Below are positions 52,556 to 59,459 of a stretch of 59,459 bases of DNA, in pieces. Each line of letters begins with the position of its first letter. Within the stretch, counting starts at the first letter, position 1. The notes beneath the pieces were generated by a model, which was given only the letters and a program-made list of their open reading frames with translations, did no database searches and was not told the DNA's origin. The position numbers and the translations under genes were made by a program. The DNA is from Oxalobacter sp. (lineage in GTDB: Bacteria; Pseudomonadota; Gammaproteobacteria; Burkholderiales; Burkholderiaceae_D): positions 1 through 59,459 of the forward strand of contig QZKY01000010.1 in the NCBI GenBank assembly GCA_003605115.1, in the 5' to 3' direction.

Positions 52556-53095
52556 TCAATTTCTAAACGGAAACTTAAATGCGGCGAGGAGTGCTTTCGA
52601 CTCTTCATCGGTCTTCGCGGTGGTGGTGATGCTGATGTTCATCCCACGAATCGCGTCAATCTTGTCGTACTCGATTTCCGGGAAAATGATTTGCTCCCGA
52701 ACACCGATGTTGTAATTACCACGACCATCGAACGAACGGCCAGAAATGCCGCGGAAGTCGCGAACGCGCGGCAATGCGATCGTAATGAAACGGTCGAGAA
52801 ACTCGTACATACGCGCGCCACGCAGCGTCACCATGCAGCCAATCGGATAGTCATCGCGGATTTTGAAGCCTGCGATCGATTTGCGCGCTTTCGTGACAAC
52901 CGGCTTTTGACTGGAAATCTTCGTCAAATCGCCAACTGCATTGTCGATAATTTTCTTGTCCGCCACTGCTTCGGACAAACCCATGTTCAGCGTGATCTTG
53001 GTGATACGCGGAACTTCCATCGTCGACTTGTACGAAAATTTCGACATCAAGTCAGGGACGATCTTATCTTTATAAAAATCTTGAAGACGTGCCAT
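52556..53095 (-). CDS. rplE: 50S ribosomal protein L5
   Basis: The 179-residue protein binds 5S rRNA and contacts P-site tRNA. It contains [21 protein letters not shown] and [21 protein letters not shown]. Confidence 0.99.
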   Translation of the reverse strand: MARLQDFYKDKIVPDLMSKFSYKSTMEVPRITKITLNMGLSEAVADKKIIDNAVGDLTKISSQKPVVTKARKSIAGFKIRDDYPIGCMVTLRGARMYEFLDRFITIALPRVRDFRGISGRSFDGRGNYNIGVREQIIFPEIEYDKIDAIRGMNISITTTAKTDEESKALLAAFKFPFRN

Positions 53096-53101
53096 GATTC
53101 T

Positions 53102-53416
53102 TTACCCCTTCACCACTTCGCCGGAGGATTTGAAAACGCGAACCTTCTTGCCGTTCACCGTTTTGAACCCCACGCGGTCTGCTTTGCCAGCTTCGCGATT
53201 GAACAGCGCGACATTTGACACGTGAATTGGCATGGTCTTGTCAACAATACCCCCCGTCTCACCCGTCATCGGATTCGGCTTGGTCGTTTTCTTAACCATA
53301 TTGACGCCATCCACGATGACGTATTCACTGTTCACGCGCTCTTTGACCACGCCGCGCTTACCCTTGTCCTTACCTGTAAGGACGATGACATCGTCATCTT
53401 TACGAATCTTATCCAT
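53102..53416 (-). CDS. rplX: 50S ribosomal protein L24
   Basis: The 104-residue protein has the KOW motif [17 protein letters not shown] at its N-terminus. It initiates 50S assembly on 23S rRNA. Confidence 0.99.
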   Translation of the reverse strand: MDKIRKDDDVIVLTGKDKGKRGVVKERVNSEYVIVDGVNMVKKTTKPNPMTGETGGIVDKTMPIHVSNVALFNREAGKADRVGFKTVNGKKVRVFKSSGEVVKG

Positions 53417-53426
53417 TGCTTATCTC

Positions 53427-53795
53427 CTACAGCACTTCCGGCGCCAGCGAGACGATCTTCATGAAGCGCTCTGTGCGCAATTCACGCGTAACGGGTCCGA
53501 AGATGCGCGTACCGATAGGCTCAAGCTTGTTGTTCAACAACACCGCTGCATTCCCATCGAACTTGATCAAGGAACCATCCGGACGACGAACACCCTTGGC
53601 CGTGCGAACGACCACAGCGTTATAAATTTCGCCCTTTTTCACCCTGCCACGCGGCGCAGCCTGTTTGACTGTTACCTTGATGACATCACCAATGGCCGCG
53701 TAGCGGCGCTTTGAACCGCCTAACACCTTGATGCACAAGACTTCTCTTGCGCCTGTGTTATCGGCCACTTTTAGACGGCTTTCTGTCTGAATCAT
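53427..53795 (-). CDS. rplN: 50S ribosomal protein L14
   Basis: The 122-residue protein begins [19 protein letters not shown], the L14 signature, and has [17 protein letters not shown]. It forms part of bridges B5 and B8. Confidence 0.99.
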   Translation of the reverse strand: MIQTESRLKVADNTGAREVLCIKVLGGSKRRYAAIGDVIKVTVKQAAPRGRVKKGEIYNAVVVRTAKGVRRPDGSLIKFDGNAAVLLNNKLEPIGTRIFGPVTRELRTERFMKIVSLAPEVL

Positions 53796-54013
53796 AGTAT
53801 TTTTTCTTTCCCAACTTGACTCACCTTGCCTGCCATGCAGACGCCGCGATCAGTTTTGGTCCCGCCAGCCACTCCATTAAGAACAGCTGATTGGGTAGAC
53901 GTTTTCAAAAACCCGTCGGCTGCGCGCTTAAATCTCGCGCCGCCGCAGGAATGGTTCAACTACAACCAAGCCGTGCATTATGACATCTAAATGGCGGCCT
54001 TGCAACTGGTTAT
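53796..54013 (-). promoter_or_regulatory. Long spacer between rpsQ and rplN with possible internal promoter
   Basis: This 218-nt gap is the longest inside the operon. On the minus strand just after rpsQ, TTGCAA, 17 bp and CATAAT form a sigma-70-like pair, giving an RNA leader of roughly 170 nt before rplN. No gene is seen in it. Leader-mediated control of the spc part is possible. Confidence 0.4.
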
Positions 54014-54286
54014 TTATACGATCTGCGCAACTTGCACGACACGAGTCATACGCCAAACCTTGGTCTTGGAGATCGGACGACCCTCCTGGATTTCGACCAT
54101 ATCACCCATCTTGGCTTCGTTGTTTTCATCGTGCGCATGATACTTGTTGGAGCGCGTGATGATCTTGCCATACAAGGGATGCTTGACATGACGTTCAATC
54201 AACACCGTAACCGTCTTGTCCATCTTGTCGGACACGACTCTGCCAACCAGCGTGCGCTTCAGCGACTGTTTTTCTTGTGCGTTCAT
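54014..54286 (-). CDS. rpsQ: 30S ribosomal protein S17
   Basis: The 90-residue OB-fold protein contains [21 protein letters not shown] and [19 protein letters not shown]. It is a primary 16S rRNA binder. It overlaps rpmC by 4 nt. Confidence 0.99.
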   Translation of the reverse strand: MNAQEKQSLKRTLVGRVVSDKMDKTVTVLIERHVKHPLYGKIITRSNKYHAHDENNEAKMGDMVEIQEGRPISKTKVWRMTRVVQVAQIV

Positions 54287-54477
54287 TGTGCTGCACCCTT
54301 CGAATTCATGACCGTTTTTACTCTGGCAATATCCCGACGCACCTTCTTCAATTGTGAAGTGTTTGTCAATTGCTGTGTCGCCACCTGCATGCGCAGGTTA
54401 AATTGCGCTTTCAGCAATTCGTTGAGCTCTTTTGCCAGCGCGGCTTCATCTTTGCCGCGGAGTTCTGATGCTTTCAT
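54283..54477 (-). CDS. rpmC: 50S ribosomal protein L29
   Basis: The 64-residue helical hairpin protein starts [21 protein letters not shown] and contains [25 protein letters not shown]. It lies near the tunnel exit. Confidence 0.98.
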   Translation of the reverse strand: MKASELRGKDEAALAKELNELLKAQFNLRMQVATQQLTNTSQLKKVRRDIARVKTVMNSKGAAQ

Positions 54478-54486
54478 AGTTCCCCC

Positions 54487-54906
54487 TTATTGGCCGACTT
54501 GCCGTGTAACAAAAACGGTTGCGAGCGGCAATTTGGCAGCAGCAAGACGGAAAGCTTCTCTTGCCATTGTTTCATTAACGCCATCCATTTCGTACAACAC
54601 CTTGCCTGGCTTGATTTCGGCAACGTAGTACTCCGGATTGCCTTTGCCGTTACCCATACGAACTTCTGCGGGTTTTTGCGAAATGGGCTTGTCCGGGAAA
54701 ATACGAATCCAGATACGGCCACCGCGACGAATGTGACGGGTCATTGCACGACGCGCAGCCTCGATTTGTCTCGCTGTCAGACGACCGCGACCAGTTGCTT
54801 TCAAGCCAAAATCGCCAAACGAAACAGCCGTGCCACGCTCGTGGGAAATACCCTTGTTGCGACCCTTTTGTTCCTTGCGATATTTTCTGCGTGATGGTTG
54901 CAGCAT
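54487..54906 (-). CDS. rplP: 50S ribosomal protein L16
   Basis: The 139-residue protein begins [19 protein letters not shown] and has [24 protein letters not shown]. It organises the A-site region of the peptidyl transferase centre. Confidence 0.99.
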   Translation of the reverse strand: MLQPSRRKYRKEQKGRNKGISHERGTAVSFGDFGLKATGRGRLTARQIEAARRAMTRHIRRGGRIWIRIFPDKPISQKPAEVRMGNGKGNPEYYVAEIKPGKVLYEMDGVNETMAREAFRLAAAKLPLATVFVTRQVGQ

Positions 54907-54908
54907 GT

Positions 54909-55766
54909 TTATTCTCCTGCTTTCTCTGTCGCAGCGGCTGCACCTTCTGCAGCAACAGCGGTCTTCCTGGTGCGCACGCGCTTGGCCACCGAAGCAGGTG
55001 CCGCCGTCGCCGTTGCTGTAGCTTGTGCCTCAGCACGCTTCGGGCGCGTTCTGCTTGCCGGCTTGGCGTCATCGCGACGTGGCGCACGACGTTTCTTTTC
55101 TTCATCTGCTGGCGCTTCAACTTTAGGCGCTTCACCTTCAGCCAGACGATCACCCTTGTAAACCCATACCTTGACGCCGATGATGCCGTAGGTGGTTTGC
55201 GCTTCGCTGAAACCGTAATGAATATCAGCACGCAGGGTATGCAGGGGTACGCGGCCTTCACGATACCACTCGGTACGCGCAATTTCGATGCCGTTCAAGC
55301 GACCAGACGACATGATCTTGATGCCTTGTGCGCCCAAACGCATGGCGTTTTGCATCGCACGACGCATGGCGCGGCGGAACATGATCCGTCTTTCGAGCTG
55401 TTGTGTGATCGAATCAGCGATGAGTTGCGCATCGATTTCCGGCTTGCGGATTTCTTCGATATTGACGTGCACCGGCACACCCATAATCTTGGACAACTCC
55501 GTCTTCAACACTTCAATGTCTTCGCCTTTTTTACCAATCACAACGCCAGGACGCGAGCTGAAAATGGTGAAGCGTGCATTCTTGGCCGGACGCTCAATGG
55601 TGACGTGACCGACGGAAGCGTTCTTCAGCTTCTTTTTCAGATAAGCGCGCGCCCTCAGATCCTCGTTGAGCATCGAAGCAAAGTTATTGTTGTTCGCATA
55701 CCAGCGTGACGCCCAGTTGCGCGCAACTGCAAGGCGGAAACCTGTAGGATGTATTTTCTGTCCCAT
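54909..55766 (-). CDS. rpsC: 30S ribosomal protein S3 with extended C-terminus
   Basis: The 285-residue protein has the KH domain ([23 protein letters not shown]) and the S3 C-terminal domain. It then has an extension of about 60 residues rich in Ala, Arg, Lys and Glu, seen in many Burkholderiales. S3 lines the mRNA entry tunnel. Confidence 0.99.
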   Translation of the reverse strand: MGQKIHPTGFRLAVARNWASRWYANNNNFASMLNEDLRARAYLKKKLKNASVGHVTIERPAKNARFTIFSSRPGVVIGKKGEDIEVLKTELSKIMGVPVHVNIEEIRKPEIDAQLIADSITQQLERRIMFRRAMRRAMQNAMRLGAQGIKIMSSGRLNGIEIARTEWYREGRVPLHTLRADIHYGFSEAQTTYGIIGVKVWVYKGDRLAEGEAPKVEAPADEEKKRRAPRRDDAKPASRTRPKRAEAQATATATAAPASVAKRVRTRKTAVAAEGAAAATEKAGE

Positions 55767-55775
55767 CGTGACTCC

Positions 55776-56105
55776 TTAATTGCCGACAGTCACGTAAATG
55801 TGACAGGTTTGTTTAGAAATACGATCACCACGGCCTTTTGCACGGCTTGAAGAACGCTTCAATACCATACCTTTTTCAACCATGATCGTCGACACTTTCA
55901 ACTCGTCAATGTCAGCGCCGTCATTGTGTTCTGCATTGGCAATCGCCGACTCCAGCACACGCTTGATGATGACAGCACCTTTCTTTGGGCTGAACGCGAG
56001 AATATTGAGCGCCTGATCAACCGGCTTGCCGCGAATCATGTCGGCTACCAGTCGGCCCTTTTGGGCTGACAGACGCACTCCTTTGAGAATAGCTTTCGTT
56101 TCCAT
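55776..56105 (-). CDS. rplV: 50S ribosomal protein L22
   Basis: The 109-residue protein contains [20 protein letters not shown] and the long hairpin ending [19 protein letters not shown], which reaches into the exit tunnel. Confidence 0.99.
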   Translation of the reverse strand: METKAILKGVRLSAQKGRLVADMIRGKPVDQALNILAFSPKKGAVIIKRVLESAIANAEHNDGADIDELKVSTIMVEKGMVLKRSSSRAKGRGDRISKQTCHIYVTVGN

Positions 56106-56114
56106 GGTCGATCC

Positions 56115-56393
56115 TTATCTCTTCCCGGCTTTCTTGTCCGCCACATGACCCTTAAACGTACGGGTCAGCGCAAATTCGCCAAGCTTGTGACCCACCATAT
56201 TTTCGGATACATACACCGGCACGTGCTGCTTGCCGTTGTGTACAGCAATCGTCAAACCGATGAAGTCCGGCAGGATGGTGGAACGGCGCGACCAAGTCTT
56301 GATCGGACGCTTGTCCTTCGTTGCCTGTGCAGTCTCGACTTTTCTCAGCAGATGGGCATCGCAGAAGGGCCCTTTTTTCAATGAACGTGTCAT
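56115..56393 (-). CDS. rpsS: 30S ribosomal protein S19
   Basis: The 92-residue protein begins [20 protein letters not shown]. It carries [22 protein letters not shown] and [16 protein letters not shown]. It sits in the 30S head beside S13. Confidence 0.99.
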   Translation of the reverse strand: MTRSLKKGPFCDAHLLRKVETAQATKDKRPIKTWSRRSTILPDFIGLTIAVHNGKQHVPVYVSENMVGHKLGEFALTRTFKGHVADKKAGKR

Positions 56394-56403
56394 GTGTTAC
56401 CCC

Positions 56404-57228
56404 TTATTTCTTGCGGCGCGAAACGATCATCGAAGTCGTCCGCTTGTTGCTGCGCGTCTTCTTGCCCTTGGTCTTCTGACCCCATGGCGACACCGGATGA
56501 CGACCACCAGAGGTCCGGCCTTCGCCGCCGCCATGCGGATGGTCAACCGGATTCATGACAACGCCACGCACCGTCGGACGCACACCACGCCAACGCATTG
56601 CGCCTGCCTTGCCGATCTTGCGCAGGTTGTGTTCACCATTACCTACTTCACCAATCGTCGCGCGGCACTCAATGTGTACGCGGCGTACTTCGCCGGAACG
56701 CAAGCGAACTTGCGCGTAGGTACCTTCACGTGCCATCAAAACCACGCCAGCGCCCGCCGTACGTGCAATTTGCGCACCCTTGCCCGGCAGCATTTCAACG
56801 CAGTGAATCGTCGTGCCCACCGGGATGTTGCGCAGCGGCAGTGTGTTACCAGCCTTGATCGGCGCTTCGGCACCGCTCATCAGCTTGTCGCCAACGGTCA
56901 AGCCCTTGGGAGAGATGATGTAACGGCGTTCGCCATCTGCGTAACACAGCAATGCAATGTGTGCAGTACGGTTGGGATCGTATTCAATACGCTCAACCTT
57001 GGCCGGAATACCGTCCTTATTGCGACGAAAGTCCACAACGCGATAGTGCTGTTTGTGTCCACCGCCAATATGACGGGTCGTGATATGACCATTGTTGTTG
57101 CGACCGGAAGTTTTTGATTTCTTTTCGGTCAACCCAACGAACGGACGGCCTTTATACAGGTCAGGCGTGACAACCTTGACCATGCCGCGACGTCCGGGGG
57201 ACGTTGGTTTCATCTTAACGAGTGCCAT
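56404..57228 (-). CDS. rplB: 50S ribosomal protein L2
   Basis: The 274-residue protein has the L2 signature [21 protein letters not shown] with the conserved histidine. It is needed for subunit joining and peptidyl transfer. Its start overlaps the rplW stop. Confidence 0.99.
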   Translation of the reverse strand: MALVKMKPTSPGRRGMVKVVTPDLYKGRPFVGLTEKKSKTSGRNNNGHITTRHIGGGHKQHYRVVDFRRNKDGIPAKVERIEYDPNRTAHIALLCYADGERRYIISPKGLTVGDKLMSGAEAPIKAGNTLPLRNIPVGTTIHCVEMLPGKGAQIARTAGAGVVLMAREGTYAQVRLRSGEVRRVHIECRATIGEVGNGEHNLRKIGKAGAMRWRGVRPTVRGVVMNPVDHPHGGGEGRTSGGRHPVSPWGQKTKGKKTRSNKRTTSMIVSRRKK

Positions 57229-57545
57229 TATTTAGCCTCCTCGGTGAAGTTGATCTCTTGCCCCGGCTTCAAGCAGACGAAAGCTTGCTTGGTATGGTTA
57301 CGACGACCCATGCCTTTGGCAGTCCGCTTGCTCTTGCCCATACGGTTAGCTACCTGCACAGACTCAACCTGCACCTTGAACAGCAACTCAACCGCTGCTT
57401 TAATCTCGGGCTTGGTCGCATCCTTGAGGACACGGAAGATCACTTGTTCATTTTTTTCGGCAACCATCGTCGCCTTTTCGGAAATGACCGGCGCCAGCAA
57501 CACTTTCATCAAGCGCTCTTCGCTATATTTTACAGTCGCGTTCAT
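57228..57545 (-). CDS. rplW: 50S ribosomal protein L23
   Basis: The 105-residue protein contains [20 protein letters not shown] and [20 protein letters not shown]. It sits at the tunnel exit and docks trigger factor and SRP. It overlaps rplD by 4 nt. Confidence 0.99.
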   Translation of the reverse strand: MNATVKYSEERLMKVLLAPVISEKATMVAEKNEQVIFRVLKDATKPEIKAAVELLFKVQVESVQVANRMGKSKRTAKGMGRRNHTKQAFVCLKPGQEINFTEEAK

Positions 57546-58162
57546 GCCAGCATCTCCTCAATCTTTGCCAATGCAGCCTTGGTGATCAGGATGTCCTTGT
57601 AGTAAACCAAGGAAACCGGATCGGCTTCACGCGGTTCAACCACCAGCACGTTCGGCAGATTGCGCGACGCCAGATAAAGGTTCTCGTTGAAATCATCCGT
57701 AATCAGCATGACAGAATCCAGACCCATGCCTTTGAGTTTTTGAGCCAACATCTTGGTCTTCGGTGCATCGACCGTGAAATTCTCGACGACTTTCAAACGA
57801 CCTTCGCGAGCCAACTGGGACAGAATCGAGCAGACACCTGCGCGATACATCTTCTTGTTGACCTTGTGCGAAAAGTTTTCGTCCGGCGTGTTCGGGAAAG
57901 TCCGACCACCCCCACGCCACAAAGGCGATGCGGATGACCCTGCGCGAGCACGACCCGTACCTTTTTGACGCCACGGCTTTTTGGTCGAGTGTTTGACTTC
58001 GTCGCGATCTTTTTGCTTGCGATTGCCGCTGCGTGCGTTGGCTTGATAAGCCACCACGATTTGGTGAATCAGGGCTTCATTGTAGTCGCGGCCAAATACC
58101 GTGTCCGGTGCGGCAACGCTGGCCGTTGATTGACCTTGTTCATTCAGGAGCTGGAGTTCCAT
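57542..58162 (-). CDS. rplD: 50S ribosomal protein L4
   Basis: The 206-residue protein has the tunnel loop region [25 protein letters not shown]. In gammaproteobacteria L4 is the autogenous repressor of the S10 operon. No such leader is evident here. Confidence 0.99.
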   Translation of the reverse strand: MELQLLNEQGQSTASVAAPDTVFGRDYNEALIHQIVVAYQANARSGNRKQKDRDEVKHSTKKPWRQKGTGRARAGSSASPLWRGGGRTFPNTPDENFSHKVNKKMYRAGVCSILSQLAREGRLKVVENFTVDAPKTKMLAQKLKGMGLDSVMLITDDFNENLYLASRNLPNVLVVEPREADPVSLVYYKDILITKAALAKIEEMLA

Positions 58163-58165
58163 GGC

Positions 58166-58822
58166 TTAGGCTCCTTTCTTTGCAACAAACTTGACTGCCG
58201 GACGCACAACGACCTTGCCATTTTTGGCACCAGGCACTGCACCTTTTACCAGCAGCAATTGACGCTCACTGTCGATACGCGCAATTTCAAGGTTTTGTAC
58301 CGTGCGCGTAACATCGCCCATATGACCCGTCATTTTCTTACCCGGGAAAACACGACCCGGATCCTGGTTCATACCAATGGAGCCAGGAACATTGTGGGAT
58401 ACCGAGTTACCGTGGGTCGCGCGGCCAGATGAAAAGTTATGGCGCTTGATAACGCCCGCATAACCTTTACCAATGGATACGCCTTGCACGTCGATCTTCT
58501 GGCCAACCTCGAAAAGATTGACAGGCACGACATCGCCAGCCTTCATTTCAGAGGCTTTAGCAGCATCAACACGGAATTCTTTCAGGACGGTCCCCGCCTC
58601 GACACCCGCTTTCGCGAAGTGACCGGCAGTTGCCTTGTTCACTCTGGAAGCGCGGCGTTGACCGAATGCAACCTGTACCGCGGAATAACCATCCGTGTCA
58701 GGTGTCTTGACTTGCGCCACTCGGTTGTTGGATACGTCTACTACGGTTACAGGAATCGAATCCCCATCATCCGTAAAGATGCGCATCATACCAACCTTGC
58801 GGCCAATAAGGCCTAGGCTCAT
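58166..58822 (-). CDS. rplC: 50S ribosomal protein L3
   Basis: The ATG at 58822 gives 218 residues starting [20 protein letters not shown], with the central [22 protein letters not shown]. It binds near the 3' end of 23S rRNA. A start four codons upstream is less usual. Confidence 0.98.
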   Translation of the reverse strand: MSLGLIGRKVGMMRIFTDDGDSIPVTVVDVSNNRVAQVKTPDTDGYSAVQVAFGQRRASRVNKATAGHFAKAGVEAGTVLKEFRVDAAKASEMKAGDVVPVNLFEVGQKIDVQGVSIGKGYAGVIKRHNFSSGRATHGNSVSHNVPGSIGMNQDPGRVFPGKKMTGHMGDVTRTVQNLEIARIDSERQLLLVKGAVPGAKNGKVVVRPAVKFVAKKGA

Positions 58823-58917
58823 TTTTATCTCCATTCCCGCCTTCGATTGGGCAGGGCTGTTAATTATTACTTAATAATATGCAATGGGTTCAAGCCCATC
58901 GTCACGTAAGCCCGAGA

Positions 58918-58946
58918 TTATATCCCGGAAAACCCGTTTGCACAAC
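58918..58946 (-). promoter_or_regulatory. Internal promoter between rpsJ and rplC
   Basis: On the minus strand TTGTGC (58941-58946) and a perfect TATAAT (58918-58923) are 17 bp apart. It is preceded by a hairpin CCGGCAA/TTGCCGG (58947-58968). The 158-nt spacer between rpsJ and rplC thus looks like a terminator-promoter pair. Confidence 0.6.
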
Positions 58947-58980
58947 CGGCAACCAAAGAATTGCCGGTGGCCACAAACGT

Positions 58981-59292
58981 TTACTGCAATTTAATTTCAA
59001 CATCCACGCCAGCAGGCAGATCCAGCTTCATCAAAGCATCCACTGTTTTGTCGGTCGGGTTGATGATGTCCATCAAACGTTGGTGCGTGCGGATTTCAAA
59101 CTGGTCGCGGGAGGTTTTGTTCACGTGCGGCGAACGCAATACATCGAAACGCTGAATGCGCGTCGGCAAGGGAACCGGGCCTTTAACCACTGCGCCGGTG
59201 CGCTTGGCTGTATCGATGATTTCCAGTGCGGACTGGTCAATCAACTTATAGTCAAACGCCTTCAGGCGAATGCGAATTTTTTGGTTTTGCAT
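58981..59292 (-). CDS. rpsJ: 30S ribosomal protein S10
   Basis: The ATG at 59292 gives 103 residues starting [19 protein letters not shown]. It carries [23 protein letters not shown]10 is also the transcription antitermination factor NusE. It follows tuf by 69 nt. Confidence 0.99.
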   Translation of the reverse strand: MQNQKIRIRLKAFDYKLIDQSALEIIDTAKRTGAVVKGPVPLPTRIQRFDVLRSPHVNKTSRDQFEIRTHQRLMDIINPTDKTVDALMKLDLPAGVDVEIKLQ

Positions 59293-59361
59293 GATGACTT
59301 TCTCAAAGAACAGGCTACGGGCGAGAGCCGCCCGCAGCAATAATTAAATGACCAACAAGTA

Positions 59362-59459
59362 TTACTCGATGATCTTCGCAACAACGCCGGCGCCGACGGT
59401 ACGGCCACCTTCGCGAATCGCAAAGCGCAGGCCTTCTTCCATCGCGATCGGGCTGATCA
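59362..59459 (-). CDS. tuf: Elongation factor Tu, C-terminal end (cut by the window)
   Basis: The last 31 codons are visible and read [18 protein letters not shown] followed by [13 protein letters not shown]-stop, the invariant EF-Tu C-terminus. The gene continues beyond the right edge. tuf followed by rpsJ is the normal start of the S10 region. Confidence 0.97.
   Translation of the reverse strand, partial: ISPIAMEEGLRFAIREGGRTVGAGVVAKIIE

Noticed and set aside
1-59459. CRISPR arrays, tRNA or rRNA genes, insertion sequences
   Set aside because: I saw no spaced direct-repeat arrays, no cloverleaf-like sequence and no IS transposase other than the phage transposase.

Overview
The window holds a complete-looking Mu-like transposable prophage (positions 2-36900, about 36.9 kb) followed by bacterial chromosome (36901-59459). 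The chromosome carries the S10-spc-alpha ribosomal superoperon in the usual proteobacterial order (tuf, rpsJ ... secY, infA, rpmJ, rpsM, rpsK, rpsD, rpoA, rplQ), with cutA directly beyond rplQ. The extended ribosomal protein S3 and this gene order suggest a betaproteobacterium, probably Burkholderiales close to Oxalobacteraceae. That placement is inferred from memory of gene order and was not tested.

Prophage ends. Both ends start with a TGA trinucleotide in inverted orientation. Each carries two copies of a GATAAAT-containing site exactly 23 bp apart, with the first copy at the same distance from each end. The right end cuts the N-terminal part of a host membrane sensor gene (36901-37223), and the rest of that gene must lie left of the window.

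Prophage layout. The left arm (516-16123) is read leftward: early regulators, DDE transposase A, ExeA/MuB-type ATPase, Gam, small early proteins, GemA, a Mor-family activator, then endolysin, Rz/Rz1, terminase, portal and the F minor head protein. The right arm (16199-35790) is read rightward: repressor, an accessory block (membrane protein, lipoprotein, thermonuclease, and an unknown protein paired with a four-helix membrane protein), then head protease/scaffold, major capsid, contractile tail, baseplate and tail fibre. Compared with phage Mu, everything from the accessory genes to F is inverted, which separates portal, terminase and F from the head protease and capsid. The early promoter/operator lies between the divergent arms near 16170. 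The same dyad (GGGAGTGA-N6-TCACTCCC) stands just before each late operon.

The most striking system is at the right end. The tail-fibre gene (33327-34130) has a constant part of 200 codons and a variable C-terminal part, followed by five silent alternative C-terminal cassettes, three in direct and two in inverted orientation. All six cassettes begin at the same 12-bp core (CACTGCGAATGC), continue in frame, and end in PRIHV-stop. Next to them is a tyrosine recombinase strongly resembling Rci, the shufflon recombinase of IncI plasmids. I read this as a phage tail-fibre shufflon that switches host range by multiple inversion.

Host part. After the disrupted sensor come two tandem paralogous sensor genes: one sensor-only and one full sensor-PAS-PAS-GGDEF-EAL protein. 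They are followed by a DapB-like reductase, a C_GCAxxG_C_C protein, cutA (convergent) and the ribosomal operon, all leftward to the window edge, where tuf is cut.
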